From Plasmopara viticola (taxonomy: Eukaryota; Oomycota; Peronosporomycetes; Peronosporales; Peronosporaceae): a stretch of 64,000 bases of DNA. The notes beneath the pieces are model-generated. The model saw nothing but the letters and a program-made list of their open reading frames with translations. It did no database searches and was not told where the DNA came from. The stretch is from NCBI GenBank assembly GCA_001695595.3, contig MBPM02000017.1, positions 744,001 to 808,000 on the forward strand, written 5' to 3'. This document shows positions 12,737-24,600 of this stretch, in pieces (position 1 is the stretch's first letter; each line of letters opens with the position of its first letter). A program made the position numbers and the translations under genes.

Positions 12737-13212
12737 GAGGTGGATTCGGCACCCTTGAAATACCTTGTATTCAATTCAGCGCACGCTTACTAGCTTTTAA
12801 GGTATCCTTATATGCATTGCCGGGACTGAGCTCCGTATCGATGCGTCATCTATCTCCGGACTTGCACCGGATCATATCATTAGATCAAGAAATAGAGGTA
12901 GCAAAAAAATATTCTACGAAGTATTGGCTATACCACAGCAATGTTGCGGAAACGAGTACTGTCGTCCCTCTTTTCAGCAGGATTTTCAAATGACAGAGCT
13001 CACAGTGTTTGTATCTCACATCTTCGGTGATGGTAACGTAGCCCTTTAAAAGGTAAGTGAACCACAATCAGCTCCGACGGCATACCTTGCTATGCAACGC
13101 GTACAACTTCATCATTATTGTTATCACATTTCGTAAGTTTCGGTCCCATGATTGAGACCGCAAAGGGTAGATGAATCGTGTCTTATAATACAATAGATCT
13201 TTATATATTTAC

Positions 13213-14374
13213 AGATCATGTAATGTAATGTATTACGTTATCGCGTTGCCAAGGTATGCACGTGCTAGGCTCAGTCTGGCTAGTCCACGGCATAGAGTGG
13301 TGTCCGCATACGTCGAGTCTCGTTCGGCGGGCAGTGCATCCAGCACCGAGGTCGTATGGGTCTTCCATTTCTTTCGGTCTTGTGCAAGGGTACGTACCAC
13401 TTCGAGGTCTTGTGCTGTCCGGAGTCAAAAGCCGGAACCACGGGAAACAAGATTGTGGTCGAGTGTCGAGGGGAGCGTGGTGCGGGGACGTCCGCGCCAT
13501 TTTGCTGCGGTGAAGAAGAAGTAGGCACGCATCTGGAGGTTAGCTGGAATGTCGGGATTGCGGCGAAGTACATGGCCAAACAGGCGCCAGCGAGCTTGTG
13601 TCAGTCGTAGTCTCAGCGGCCGCTCATCACAGAGGTCGTAGAGTCTTGCATTCGAAATGGGTCGGGGTAGCGATAGCCAAGAGCGTAGCGAAGCTAGCGG
13701 CGATGGAAACTCTCGAGGCCGTGGAGCTCTGACTTGGTAAGAGCCCAGTTGTACAGCGGAATCGGTAGAACGTAGGTGTTGTACAATCGAATGCGTGTCT
13801 TGGGTGAGATGAACGTGGGGCGGAGCCAGACGGACCAGAGGCGGTGGAGCGCGAGGGTGGCCAGGGACTTGCGTCGGGATAGATCTTTAATATCGCCGAA
13901 GAGTGTTCCGAGCTTCTTAGTGTGGTGCCAGGTTTCTTCTCGGGATCGGGCGTGTCGAGTGGCGTCCGACGGGTTGCAGTGGCGGCGGATTTCGGTGACT
14001 TCGGTCTTGGCTTCGATTTTTTTTTTCAGGGTTAGAAGGAAGTCATCAATGCGGTGCTCACCTCTATCGTAGATCTTGGTTTCTCGGAGGCCAAGGATAT
14101 CGACGCGGTAGCGCCGGAGATCTTCGGGGAGTGTTACGTGCTTCTTGCGCTTCGAACCTAGAGAATTCACATTAAAGGAGCCAATCCGGATGCGGTTGGC
14201 GCGATTAAGGGCGTGGAAGGGGGTTTGGCCTGGTGCTGGAGACCGTCGCGTCGGGGTGAGACTCGTTAGAGACCTGCAGATGCCCGAGAGCACCTGCCCG
14301 AAGCGCGCGAGCATTAAGCCCCCGCGCTTGGAAGGAGGGCGTCACCCCAACCTTTTCCGAAAATTAAAGATCAT
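13213..14374 (-). mobile_element. LINE-derived non-autonomous retroelement, long form, with TSD
   Basis: The element body is 13220-14367, read on the minus strand. It starts with a leader containing an open frame (MLARFGQVL..., ATG at 14314) and the first residues of an AP-endonuclease domain (around IGSFNVNSL). It then jumps, at a T10 tract on the plus strand (14017-14026), to the C-terminal part of a non-LTR reverse transcriptase (RIRLYNTYVLPI, FHRR). The endonuclease body and the reverse transcriptase catalytic core are absent, so this copy cannot move itself. The 3' end is a pentanucleotide tail (TTACA)n at the low-coordinate end. The direct repeats AGATCAT at 13213-13219 and 14368-14374 look like the target-site duplication. 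It lies about 530 bp upstream of the effector at 11155-12681. Confidence 0.88.
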
Positions 14375-14638
14375 ACAGTATATAATAATGTCTGTATCAT
14401 TAACCCGTTTACTAACACACGCACTAAAGGCTGCGCAGGATGGAATGGGCATAAAAAGCGGCTCTATTGTGGGATCAAGTCTGGATCGAATCGAATTTAA
14501 GACTTTATCTCAGCTACATTGCATTTAGCGGTGCAAAGTACGATTACTTTTTTCGACGGGCTCAATTTATAGAATTTATGCTCTCGTAATATCTTTTTAA
14601 GGTACTGTTTTTCTACCCTTTACACTTAGCATAAACTT

Positions 14639-14987
14639 GAGTACATTTAATGAATGTAATGTATCACGTTATCGCGTTGCCAAGTTATGCACGTGCTAGG
14701 CTCAGTCTGGCTAGTCCACGGCATAGAGTGGTGTCCGCATACGTCGAGTCTCGTTCGGCGGGCAGTGCAGCCAGCACCGAGGTCTTGAGGGTCTTCCATT
14801 AGTTTGTTTATCTCTGACTTGGTAAGAGCCCAGGTGGCGCCCTGTGCTGGAGACCGTCGCGTCGAGGGTGAGACTCGTTAGAGACCTGCAGATGCCCGAG
14901 AGCACTTGCCCGAAGCGCGCGAGCATTTAGCCCCCGCGCTTGGAAGGAGGGCGTCACCCCAACCTTTTCCAAGCTGAGCACATTTAA
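14639..14987 (-). mobile_element. LINE-derived non-autonomous retroelement, short form, with TSD
   Basis: The body is 14651-14975. It keeps the 5' leader of the long form (including ATG and MLARFGQVL), a short piece around the ALTKSE coding segment and the last 130 bp or so with the TTACA-type tail. Everything between is deleted. The flanking repeats GAGTACATTTAA (14639-14650) and GAGCACATTTAA (14976-14987) differ at one base and fit a 12-bp target-site duplication. Confidence 0.88.
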
Positions 14988-16354
14988 GTGTATTTAAATG
15001 CCATTGCAAACGTACTTTCTAGGCTAATAATCAGAATTTGATACCAGATATGGCTGTGATTGGAGTGTGCAGCTTCCAAATACCCGGAAAAGAGAAAATA
15101 GCTAAGATTGCGTGTGTGATGCACGCATGGCCCATACGGCGAGAGCATGGTAAGATTTGCAGGTGTTAGAAACTTATCGATCAATCAGAACTTAAAATTC
15201 GAAAAGTTAGGTAAAACAACGAATATGTACAACAGCGCCAAATTTTGATGACCAAAAATGGTTTTCGGTTATAGAAATATATTTCAAATCACCTTTATTG
15301 CACAGTATACACACGACCAGCTCACTAAGTAAAGGTAGCTTCCAAGTTTCGTGTTTAGGCCGTAATGAGCATTTTTAATCTCTATTTATTTTTTACATTG
15401 ATGTTATTTTATATGTACGAAAAATGTCATTTCCTGTCGTGCCAACAAACTTTTAGCAGGACAACAAATACTTTACAACTAGTGCGAGCAATCGCCTATA
15501 CACCGGATATCGGAAGCAGCTTCTCTTTCCCGCAATCTGTTGGTAGCATTATTTTCGAGCTCGGAAAATAATCGTGCTAATTTTCTCAAATCAAAAAGAG
15601 ATGGGCAAGCAAAGATAAGGGAGGAGTAAGTGCATCATTTATAATCGAACCATCCAATCCCCACCTTTCTATACTCGGTCGCACAACATACTCGTCTGAT
15701 CACTAGTTTCGCCAATGTCTTAAATGGGTTGCGGGTCTGACTTGCAAGGATAACAATATACCGGTAGTTTCCGGTTCAACAATTGAGCATCGTGTTTCGA
15801 TAACCTTTGTGTGCTAGCAGACGCCGGCAAACAATGCAATACATATAATTATTGCAAATAAATGTGTTCGTGCTAAATGATACAGTTCTATATTTTGTCT
15901 TATACGTCGATTTCGAAAATGCGAAGCTTAAAGCTAAAGAGAGAAGCAAGACGATATGAATAGACGACGTCGGAATGTCGATAATTTATTGACTACGCTT
16001 ACGTCGGAAAGAATCTTCTCGTCCCGTGGAGCGCTACGCGCGCTCGCGTTCTTTTACATTATGCTGAGCCGGCTCTCAACACGCAAAAAAGTCGACTTTC
16101 TAATTAGTGTGACCTGGCCGTTTATTGTGCTAGATTCCTATTTCAAGCTTATGGATATTGTACCCTCTATCTTTAACTACTACATGCTGGGCAATATTCT
16201 GAAAGCTTTGTTAACGCGTGGTAGGCTTTAAATGGTAACTTCGTTCATAGGACAAGAAGACGAATGAAACGATCGTGGAAAAATCGTCGATAACGCAATG
16301 TTGATAAAATAAGAGCAAAAAAAAATACTAATATATTAGGAGCATGATCCAAAC
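14988..16354. other. gene-free stretch
   Basis: The best open frame is 15956-16231 on the plus strand (91 codons), with no family I recognise. Its LSTRKKVDF segment weakly resembles LSTRKRVDL encoded at about 48545-48580, which hints at a shared old repeat rather than a gene. Nothing else is seen. Confidence 0.45.
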
Positions 16355-16635
16355 ATGCAATGCGAGAGCATTCGTCTCATTCGACAACGTGAATTGTTGT
16401 CATGCAAGCCTCGTGCTTGGATGACACCCTTGCTCTCTCGGCAAGCCAAGTACCAAGTGCCACTCTCTCGATCAAGTCTCTTGCGCATCAGAGAAAGAAC
16501 CCTCTGCAATTATGTTTTCACTCGCTTTGCTACACACATTATACCAACACAAGCAACACATAACGTCAACGCGAGAGATTGTACGTCATATGTAAACTAT
16601 CCGCATACGTACTAATGCATCCCATCATTGGAACG
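16355..16635. other. conserved 3' flank of the small effector family
   Basis: This stretch resembles 61094-61323, the region downstream of the related effector at 61324-62421. Shared blocks include GATGACACCCTTGCT and a downstream block around AACGTCAA. Since both lie just past the stop codons, the duplicated unit included 3' untranslated or downstream sequence. Part of the same block also recurs near 57110-57150, downstream of the pseudogene. Confidence 0.6.
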
Positions 16636-17649
16636 CTATGTTTCACCAGATTTCAGATGACTCGCCATCGCATTGATTATTGGGTCCACACCAGACGAGA
16701 TCTTTTGTTTCTCGAGCTCAAAAACCACTAAAGAAATTTTTTCCTTAGACCAGTTTGCCTCACGTAGTGTAGTCAGCATAAAATTGGCAAAATCCACTTT
16801 GACTTTTAGTTCAGTCGCTTTTTTTGAGAGCATTTCCATCAAAAAGGCATTGTTGTTAAACCCTTTCACAGGACCCAGTCTTTCGAAAATGTCCGTGATG
16901 CCCCTTTCACGATTAAACACCTCAAAGTATTTCTTTAGATACTCAAACGGCGTATTTGAAGTCTCAGCAATTTCTTTGTCAAAATTACGAATAAGCACGG
17001 CGAGATCACCTGAGTCCAGCATTCTCCCCATTCTTTTATTCACAAGCCCATGCGCCGATTCAACATAGCTCGCATAGCGCACATAATCCCTAACGCCGCC
17101 ACTTCTTTTGTGTATCATACCATTCGCTAAATCCTGTAGCAGAAGCTTCTCAAAGCTGGCAACCAAATCATCCGAGTTTTTGTGTTTGAAAGCCTGCGCA
17201 ATTATTGCTTCGATTCCGCCGTTGTCGTCGTAACGAAGCTCATTGTTCATTGTTGAAAACATTAACGGTTCAGCGTCGTCTCCATAGGCTTTCTTGACTT
17301 GTTTTTGCCACCTCTTGAACCGCCTGCTAAAAAAAAATCTATCGACGTCTACGCCTTTGACATTGTAAAGCTTAAAAAGGTCGGTCACAGCGCCCTGTCG
17401 ATTGCTGGCGCGTATCAAGAATTGGTGTGGGTGAAATCTCTTTCTCAGTAATGTATGTGTTAGTTTCGTTATGATGGACGAAGCGGTGACTGACTGCAAG
17501 AGCCGTGCAGGCCATGGCCTTCGTGTAAGGCCACGAATGCGGGGCTCCGCGGCACCAGAGGCTCTCGCTGTCACCTTGGCAGTCTTACAGATTGCTAGCA
17601 GAGCGACTATCGTCAGCGTCACAAAACACCGTAGACGCAAAGAGATCAT
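16636..17649 (-). CDS. secreted WY-type effector candidate, degenerate RXLR (RLLQ)
   Basis: A 337-residue protein, presumably secreted and host-translocated. I place the start at the ATG at 17649, which opens a strong signal peptide (1 to about 29, core FVTLTIVALLAICKTAK). The frame stays open to an ATG at 17763, but that lies upstream of the core promoter at 17679-17694. WPARLLQ (46-52) puts R49-L51-Q52 where its paralog at 61324-62421 has R-S-L-K, so this is probably a degenerate RXLR site. A WY-like unit follows around residues 105-155 (F..RFKRW, then a tyrosine followed by DDNGGIEAI). C-terminal helices continue to the end without a recognisable enzymatic domain. Intronless. Function and host target are unknown. 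Confidence 0.82.
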   Translation of the reverse strand: MISLRLRCFVTLTIVALLAICKTAKVTARASGAAEPRIRGLTRRPWPARLLQSVTASSIITKLTHTLLRKRFHPHQFLIRASNRQGAVTDLFKLYNVKGVDVDRFFFSRRFKRWQKQVKKAYGDDAEPLMFSTMNNELRYDDNGGIEAIIAQAFKHKNSDDLVASFEKLLLQDLANGMIHKRSGGVRDYVRYASYVESAHGLVNKRMGRMLDSGDLAVLIRNFDKEIAETSNTPFEYLKKYFEVFNRERGITDIFERLGPVKGFNNNAFLMEMLSKKATELKVKVDFANFMLTTLREANWSKEKISLVVFELEKQKISSGVDPIINAMASHLKSGET

Positions 17650-17678
17650 GAGTTTTGTCGACTTGTGAGTTGGCAGGA

Positions 17679-17694
17679 TAAATGAAGAATGAAC
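17679..17694 (-). promoter_or_regulatory. oomycete Inr-FPR core promoter of effector 16636-17649
   Basis: The minus-strand sequence GTTCATTCTTCATTTA matches 14 of the 16 positions of the consensus GCTCATTYYNCAWTTT. Initiation near the TCATT gives a leader of about 42 nt before the ATG at 17649. This argues against the upstream in-frame ATG at 17763. Confidence 0.78.
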
Positions 17695-17763
17695 AGGATT
17701 AAGTGGGCACAAAGCAGACCCAGTTGGCTCAATTTTGAGCTCACACGCAGAGAAGAAGGCCAT

Positions 17764-19490
17764 TTGAGGTCTAGTTTTGTACTAGTGTTCTATACATCTT
17801 TTATCATATTCAGATTAAATTTTCAAATTGATCAGTATTTCCAACATTTTATATTCAAATCAATGCTTAAAGCTGTCACGCAAAAAGCCGACGTGCGTAA
17901 ATTGCGCAATACATTTGATCTGCAACTTGCTTTTGTCACCAAAGATCCGCAGTATTCCCTATTTACTACGAAGTCGTTCAATTGCTCGATAACGAACTTA
18001 ACCAACACGGTCAGATTTACCATGCGCTCGTCGCATGGGTTATGCATCGGGCTCCTCATTTTTTTCAACTATCTGTTTTTTGGCTAAACATTTACTGTAT
18101 GACCGAAATAAATCTTGATGCTCCTAGGTCCAGATACATGATTAAACTATTAGTGATATATATAGTATAACATTTTTATAATGAAAGCTTGCATGTACTG
18201 AGCTTATCATAAAGCCACAATTTACTTAGTGAGTCTATACTCTAACTAATTTAGTAATAGTATGCAGTGCCTATGCTCTATGCTTTCCTAAAGACAATTT
18301 TTATCGGTCATTTTGCAGAATGCAGCAATAAAGCTGAGATAGAGCTGTAAGCCAATTGTAGTACGTACAGTAAAACTGATCTCTTAGTTTTTCTGCCTAA
18401 TCTTAGCCGAACTCTCTGCGCCCTCGCAACGCTGCGTGGTTTTATTCAGTGAAAAATTATAACACAGTTTCATAAATTGATTCGTATAAGCTTCTTTAAG
18501 ACTCCAAATGCAACGAATACCAACAGAGCAGTCACGGTGTTCATCATCAAAGATATGGGATATTGGACTGAACAGCAGTCATGCGGCCAGAGGTGATTGC
18601 TGTGTGACTTCCTAGACAGCTATTTAATCTACAATATCGTATCTGTAAATGCGACATGTCAATTGTTTACTGGTGAGACAATAGGACAAGATTCAGAGAT
18701 ACGCTGCAAAGCCACATCTTTTCTCGCAGTAGGCCGATCATCATTACAGTAACTTTTTACTAGCGTCTTAAGAGGCATATGAAGGCTGATAGATACTGAA
18801 AAGAATAAAATCTAGCTTTACTTTGGTACTAAGTTGCTTAGACAACTGCGCTGGAGGAGCTAATCATCCTTTAAGAAGATTGGTTGTCTACAAGCCGGCT
18901 CTCATATGGTCTAAAAGTGTAAAAAAGAGCTGCTACAGAAATGACAGCTTCCAGTTGTTTATGGACAAAACCCGAAAGGCCATCTATATTGCGTCAGATG
19001 GATGAGTTGGTAAATTATTTGCACAGATGATAGATAATGCGCTGACTCGGCAGTTCTTGCGATAAATCCTCACGATCGTATGCAGGGCAGGTGTTAATGT
19101 ACCTAATTTATTTGAGTATCATCGTTATCATCGAATTATTTCTTCACCAAAGTGAGTATCTACCGAATCAATGTCACATTTGCAATTTCGATGGTCCAGA
19201 CAGCAAGAATGGGTGCACTGTGCGTTTTTCGCATGTGCTACGCACAATTGGAACCCACATGTTAGGACCTGGCTCTTTCAACTCAATTGTTTCGTGTCCC
19301 CATTACACAATGGGGCTTAGTAGGTGTCCTGCTTTCCAACCTATCCATTTTATGTGCGGGTTGGCAGGGCAATCACACCTTTTATGCGTGATTGCTCGCC
19401 AACATCTGTGACCTGGACACGTATAACAATAACTTGGTCGTGTCATAAAAAAACCGGGCAATTGGGGGCTGCCTTTCATCACTTAACCCC
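17764..19490. other. gene-free stretch, nothing recognised
   Basis: Open frames here are short (17689-18087, 132 codons, is the longest and overlaps the effector promoter). None has a recognisable domain. No tRNA, terminator or repeat structure stands out. Confidence 0.5.
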
Positions 19491-19492
19491 TC

Positions 19493-19509
19493 CACTCATT
19501 CTCTAATTT
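19493..19509 (+). promoter_or_regulatory. oomycete Inr-FPR core promoter of effector 19547-21085
   Basis: CACTCATTCTCTAATTT is identical to the element before the paralog at 12681 and close to the consensus GCTCATTYYNCAWTTT. A start near the TCATT gives a leader of about 50 nt. Similarity to the paralog continues downstream through the leader but stops immediately upstream. Confidence 0.78.
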
Positions 19510-19546
19510 GCGTGCGAACGTACATAACACGAGGACCCCTAAGTGC

Positions 19547-21085
19547 ATGCTTGACTTCGTACGCGCGGTATCCATCTGTCTCGTTGGGGTTTGTGCTTGT
19601 TTCGTGCTCGGCTCGAATGCGGGACGAGATGAGAAGCCCGACCCCATCAGTCTCTCCCCCGTTGCGTCCAATAGCCCGACAAGGGCAAGAAATCACACTT
19701 TTGCACCTGAACAAAGCAAATTTAAGCTTGACAAGAACAATGAATCGAGAACTTTGTCAGGGGAGCGTGTTGTCGCGCAAATTAGTAAAGAGCTACCGGA
19801 CACGAGCCTTGCACTTGGACTAAAGATTTCGCCACCTTCATTTCACGGCATCACAAGCGCACTAAAGCGGCTTAGTGACGCTGAGATCGATGAAGCGATG
19901 GAACACGTGACCATTTTACTCAAAAAAAAAAATTGGAGAGATTTGATGGAGACGACGGATATTCCTTGGGAGGTCGATGATATCAGAAAAAAGGTGTTTT
20001 CTCACTGCTTGGGCGCCCGAGAAAGCCCTGCTCACACATTCCGATACATGAAAGTGCAACTTATGACTACGGACACGCAAGAGTACGACCCGAAGCTTCT
20101 CTGGTGGTTTGACTACGTGAAGAAGTACAGGCGTTTGAGTGGCGTGGGAATGATCGAAACGGCCAAGAGTGACACGGCCACAAGTCACGGAGTGTTTGAC
20201 GACAAGGAACTGTTTGCATTTTTGGTCAACAAATACGATGTGCAGATGGACAAGGACATGTCTTCTACAGTTTTTTCACTCAAAACGACGCCACCCGACT
20301 CGCGCCAACAAGTGGTGGCACTCTTCGAATGGCTCCGACACCAATCGAAGACAAAGAAACTGGCTGAAGGCATGCAGTTGTATATGGTATCCATGTCAAA
20401 CACCAAGCAACTAGAGTTTCGTGAATGGCTGCAAGGTCGTGTATCGCCAAAAACTATTTTCGACATTTTGCGTCTCAGGTCCGGTGACAACGAAGGCATG
20501 TTTTTATTGTGGCTCAAATATGTTGATGCGTACTGGAGCAACGTGGCTCCAGGTTCCAATCACCAATATTTTTACTACGACGACTTTCTTCGTCTTTTGA
20601 CTTCAACGTCATCGTGGGATAATGTGACGAGATTGCTTAATTCAAAACTCTTTTATCAGGTGTTTGACAAGGTGTCTCAACATGGCTTCGGAACCCACGC
20701 GAGAAATTTGCTGGCATTGTGGACGGAATGGCTATGGTTGCGTTTGGGCGCATCACCTCGAGACTTTTTCGAATATTTGCATCCATCCGGAAAGTTTGAG
20801 CTTGGTGATTTAAAGTTCATGCAGGGAGTATTTTATGCAAGTCTTTACCGAATGGAAAAGCAATTTACCAACAGAGATTTGTTTGATTTGTTGAGTGAAA
20901 AACATTCGTCCGAAGAGATCGTGGGACTATTTCGATGGCTTCAGGAACAACCGGGCATGGAAGAATTAGCGAATGGTATGCTTAAGTACCTTACCCATCC
21001 GTCGATTAGGCAAGATCCGCACGTGACACAAATATTGCAACGGGAGGGACATCTTCCTCAGAAGAAGCAGAGAAGAACTCCCTAA
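19547..21085 (+). CDS. secreted LWY-repeat effector candidate, RTLS-GER motif
   Basis: A 512-residue paralog of the protein encoded at 11155-12681, similar along its whole length and on the opposite strand. I take the ATG at 19547: it is the first ATG after the core promoter and opens the signal peptide (1 to about 25, core AVSICLVGVCACFVLG). R68-T-L-S followed by GER (72-74) resembles a compressed RXLR-EER translocation motif. Three LWY-like units and a partial fourth follow, with recurring W, SP and YVK-type positions as in the paralog. The C-terminus (KKQRR) is basic but lacks the clear KKRKV of the paralog, so the two may differ in location inside the host cell. Intronless. A LINE-derived element begins about 210 bp after the stop. 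The biochemical role is not predictable from sequence. Confidence 0.88.
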   Translation: MLDFVRAVSICLVGVCACFVLGSNAGRDEKPDPISLSPVASNSPTRARNHTFAPEQSKFKLDKNNESRTLSGERVVAQISKELPDTSLALGLKISPPSFHGITSALKRLSDAEIDEAMEHVTILLKKKNWRDLMETTDIPWEVDDIRKKVFSHCLGARESPAHTFRYMKVQLMTTDTQEYDPKLLWWFDYVKKYRRLSGVGMIETAKSDTATSHGVFDDKELFAFLVNKYDVQMDKDMSSTVFSLKTTPPDSRQQVVALFEWLRHQSKTKKLAEGMQLYMVSMSNTKQLEFREWLQGRVSPKTIFDILRLRSGDNEGMFLLWLKYVDAYWSNVAPGSNHQYFYYDDFLRLLTSTSSWDNVTRLLNSKLFYQVFDKVSQHGFGTHARNLLALWTEWLWLRLGASPRDFFEYLHPSGKFELGDLKFMQGVFYASLYRMEKQFTNRDLFDLLSEKHSSEEIVGLFRWLQEQPGMEELANGMLKYLTHPSIRQDPHVTQILQREGHLPQKKQRRTP

Positions 21086-21295
21086 GCACCTCTCGAGCAC
21101 TTTCGACATCAAAGTGGACGTATTTGGCGATGCTTATGCCTTTACTGTCGTTTTAGCCTTGATAATCCATGTAGGCTTTGCATTTTTCAGTTTGACATGT
21201 TCATGACAATGTTACTCATAATCAATTCTATGGATTTATCATAAAAACGCACCTCTTAAGTCTTTAGTCGATAGCGCAACTCGTTGCGATTTATT

Positions 21296-21625
21296 GTAAT
21301 GTAATGTAATGTATTACGTTATCGCGTTGCCAAGTTATGCACGTGCTAGGCTCAGTCTGGCTAGTCCACGGCATAGAGTGGTGTCCGCATACGTCGAGTC
21401 TCGTTCGGCGGGCAGTGCAGCCAGCACCGAGGTCGTGAGGGCTTCCATTATTCTGCTTAGCTCTGACTTGTTAAGAGCCCAGGTGGCGCCCGGTGCTGGA
21501 GTCCGTCGCGTCGAGGGTGAGACTCGTTAAAGACCTGCAGATGCCCGAGAGCACCTGCCCGAAGCGCGCGAGCATTTAGCCCCCGCGCTTGGAAGGAGGG
21601 CGTCACCCCAACCTTTTCCAAGCTA
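21296..21625 (-). mobile_element. LINE-derived non-autonomous retroelement, short form
   Basis: The same deletion structure as the copy at 14651-14975, with the 5' end at the high coordinate (complement of AGCTTGGAAAAGG) and a TTACA-type tail of about three units at 21296-21312. I could not identify a convincing target-site duplication. It lies just downstream of the effector at 19547-21085. Confidence 0.85.
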
Positions 21626-24600
21626 CTTCTAAATGATTATTAAAACGAGTGTATGTGATCATAACTCAAGTAACAGGTGCTCAGCATACATCCACTTCAT
21701 AAGCGATCGTACGACCTCATGATGGCGCCCAGATAACATGGTTTCCTTCAAAATCGAGCCAAAGTCTTTGACAAACTTCATATCTGATACGACGATCTAC
21801 CCGATCTGCTTCGTCGTGCTTTGAGGTCAAGATCGTATATAAGCGACAACTTTCCAAATACGACAACGAGGACTTAATATCTATAAATTGTTTTTACCAT
21901 ATTGATGTCTTCTTTCATTTACCAGGATTGGATTTACCATGATCCTGCGTATGAACTTTTATCGCGATGATCCGAAACATGAAAGCTGCGCTTGATACAA
22001 CGCTTGACCATTCGAAGCATAGTCAATATTGTGCTGATTAGAAACAAATACCCACGAGCGTTGACAGCAATCGCACACTTCATCAAATTTTTGCCCAAAT
22101 TTTCGATCATATTATTAGCGACTTTTCCAAGTACGTATTACTAAGTAAATAAAGCATTTATCTACTAAATCTTTGAAGAGCTGCCGCGTTGCGGGCGGTA
22201 AGCGAATGCTAAGTCCCAATCGCTATCCCAGCTCCCTTCATTTACTCGTTCTCGCCTTTGCCTCTGTGCAGCTGTGCCTGAAATATTTTCTCATAATTGA
22301 TGTTGATTTTAGGTTGACAAAAGGAATAATTGACCCACTCGCACGTTGTTATCGCAAATAAAAAGGTTTTTTAAACATGAACGATGCGTCAAAAACCTAA
22401 TATAATATCGACGTGACTTACCCAAGCATATGTCTTGACGATTTTCACTAGCTACTTAGCTTGTATCGACAATTTTTTTAAGCCTCGTGCACAAGTAGAA
22501 CAAACGTCTCTGCAAAGAGCACTGCATTTGAAGATAATATTTCAAAGTGCACGATACTCCGATTATTTATTTACGAGTTATAGCATCGGGTAGCGAAGGC
22601 AAGTTAAAACAAAGACGTCGTTGTCGCCGATCAACAAGTAGTCATTCTATCGACATGTACTGACGAAAACTTCGTGAGACACATATTACGACATTCTCAC
22701 TCTCAGAAGCTTGTTTTTAGCCATTCAATGCTACATTTCGCGATTAAATGTCTAAAAAATTATTCTAATGGAAACCTTTTGCGCTTTTCCGATTCCTTCT
22801 GCTTAATGGGCAAAAGCCTTACCACTTTACATAATTAAACTCTATTGTAGTGATGATCCGCAAGTTTGAACTGATATACTTCCGACCAATGCCCAAGGCA
22901 CATGCGGCTAATTTCTGTATACGTCAGGTCGCGCCAAGTGCTCTGTATGTTCGAATTGCATTACTGAAACTTTTCGACTGTTTACCCTGAGTACTTTGGA
23001 ACTCTTTAATGCGTTATCAATCCAACAATCGCAGCTTCTTCGCTAATTGATCATCGATTACACAAGCAATGCGAAATCAAAGTGAACCATTTAGCATCAA
23101 AATTTAGTCACGCGAGGCTCGTAATCATATTGTGCGTGATGTTGGAGGCATCGGTCGCATATAATTGTCCAAGTGGCACTCGCACAAAAAGCTACACTAC
23201 TCCTTACCAAGATTTCTTCTCCTTCCTTTTTACTTCAGAATATACTTGACAGACACAAATCAATGATATCTAGCATATGATTGAGACCCTACTTGGGGTC
23301 AAATTTCTCTTCGAGAAGGACCATTCGTCCTTATGTCATCTGGCCGTGCAAATACTGTTTCAAACATGAGTCCATACTGATAATACTTTCCTTTGGAGCT
23401 TCCTGTCCATCAGACATCACCGTTGTGACTTTTACCTCTTCTTAAACGCTCACACATCACCATCAATGAACATACATCTTCTTCCAGTGCATTAACCCGA
23501 AACCAACCAGTTTTTATATTGTCTGCACCGAGCACATAATCGAGGACTAAAATTGACAACATTGTAGAAAAAGCGAGTCAAATTTACAGTATCCGGACAC
23601 CACGGCATCCCGGCGTTGGTAGGCTATTGAGTAATACTTTGGTTGTTTTAAGTACACTCGTGCCGCAGAAACTAGTCACTTTCGGCTTAAAATAAATGAG
23701 ATGGGCATCACAGGGAAACAAGGGTAATTTACACCCCACCCCTCCGAAAGAAAAGTCCGAACCCAGATCGTGAGCTTGCGGCTCGATACGCTGACCAAAA
23801 AATACTTTGGCTTTAATATTTATGATTGCAAAACAATCTGGCCAATGCTCGTCTTAGTGTACCCAGACGGTCTGTTCAAATAAATCTCAGCTATGCTGAT
23901 GAGGACTAGACAGACTTCAAGTTGCAAGACATAGTATGGGTACCCGAAAGGGCTTCATCAGTGATGGTAGCTGATATTTGCGGCGGGGGTCCTACGCCAA
24001 GCGTGCCCAGGTCAAAGATCCAAAATCTTTTGACCACCATATGTAGCGAAAAACGATAAAAATTAATAGGCCTGAGTGGCTTTGTAGGAAGAGCCTGGAA
24101 AATAAAAAAATCCGACAGAAGATAGCCCCGAAGAGCTCCGTACTTGATGAAACAGGCCGTGTTTGCACACCTTAATTGCTTGTGTTGAAGGCTACTTACT
24201 GTATTGGAATTTAAGTAGATACGGATTGTCCTCGCCTGACCCGGGGGTGTCAACAATTGCGTTTGATGTTCCACTTTCAAAAGCCGTAAATTAAATGCTA
24301 AGGTTCTACGAGTGCACCAACATGATATTATCACTCTTCGGTTAGCAGTTTGAGCTACAATTACTGTACATGGATTCAAGTGTGATTTTTATTACTTCTA
24401 TTCTGTCGCTGAAAATGACAAACAACAAATGAATGTGTATCAGAGTGCTTGAGTTTTGCCGGCTTTGATTTAGCGAAGTTTAAACCAGTCTTGACCCCAC
24501 CTATATCCAAAAGCAGAAGTACTTTTGGCGCGGACACTGGACCTGTTTCGTCATCGTGTTGGAAACTTGAGTGACAGAAGTCGAGACTGAAAGTAACCAT

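Noticed and set aside
12682..12774. 31-residue N-terminal extension of the large effector
   Set aside because: It begins with TTG rather than ATG, is not conserved in character and lies across the core promoter; the signal peptide starts at 12681.
13228..13610. Plus-strand open frames in the LINE-derived element (and equivalents at 57324-57620)
   Set aside because: They run opposite to the endonuclease/reverse transcriptase remnants and recur in each copy only because the DNA is repeated.
17650..17763. Upstream ATG giving a 375-residue effector
   Set aside because: It lies upstream of the Inr-FPR element and would bury the signal peptide; the start at 17649 explains both.
23906..24379. 157-codon minus-strand frame
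   Set aside because: No recognisable domain, no promoter, no paralog; length is within what chance gives in a window of this size.
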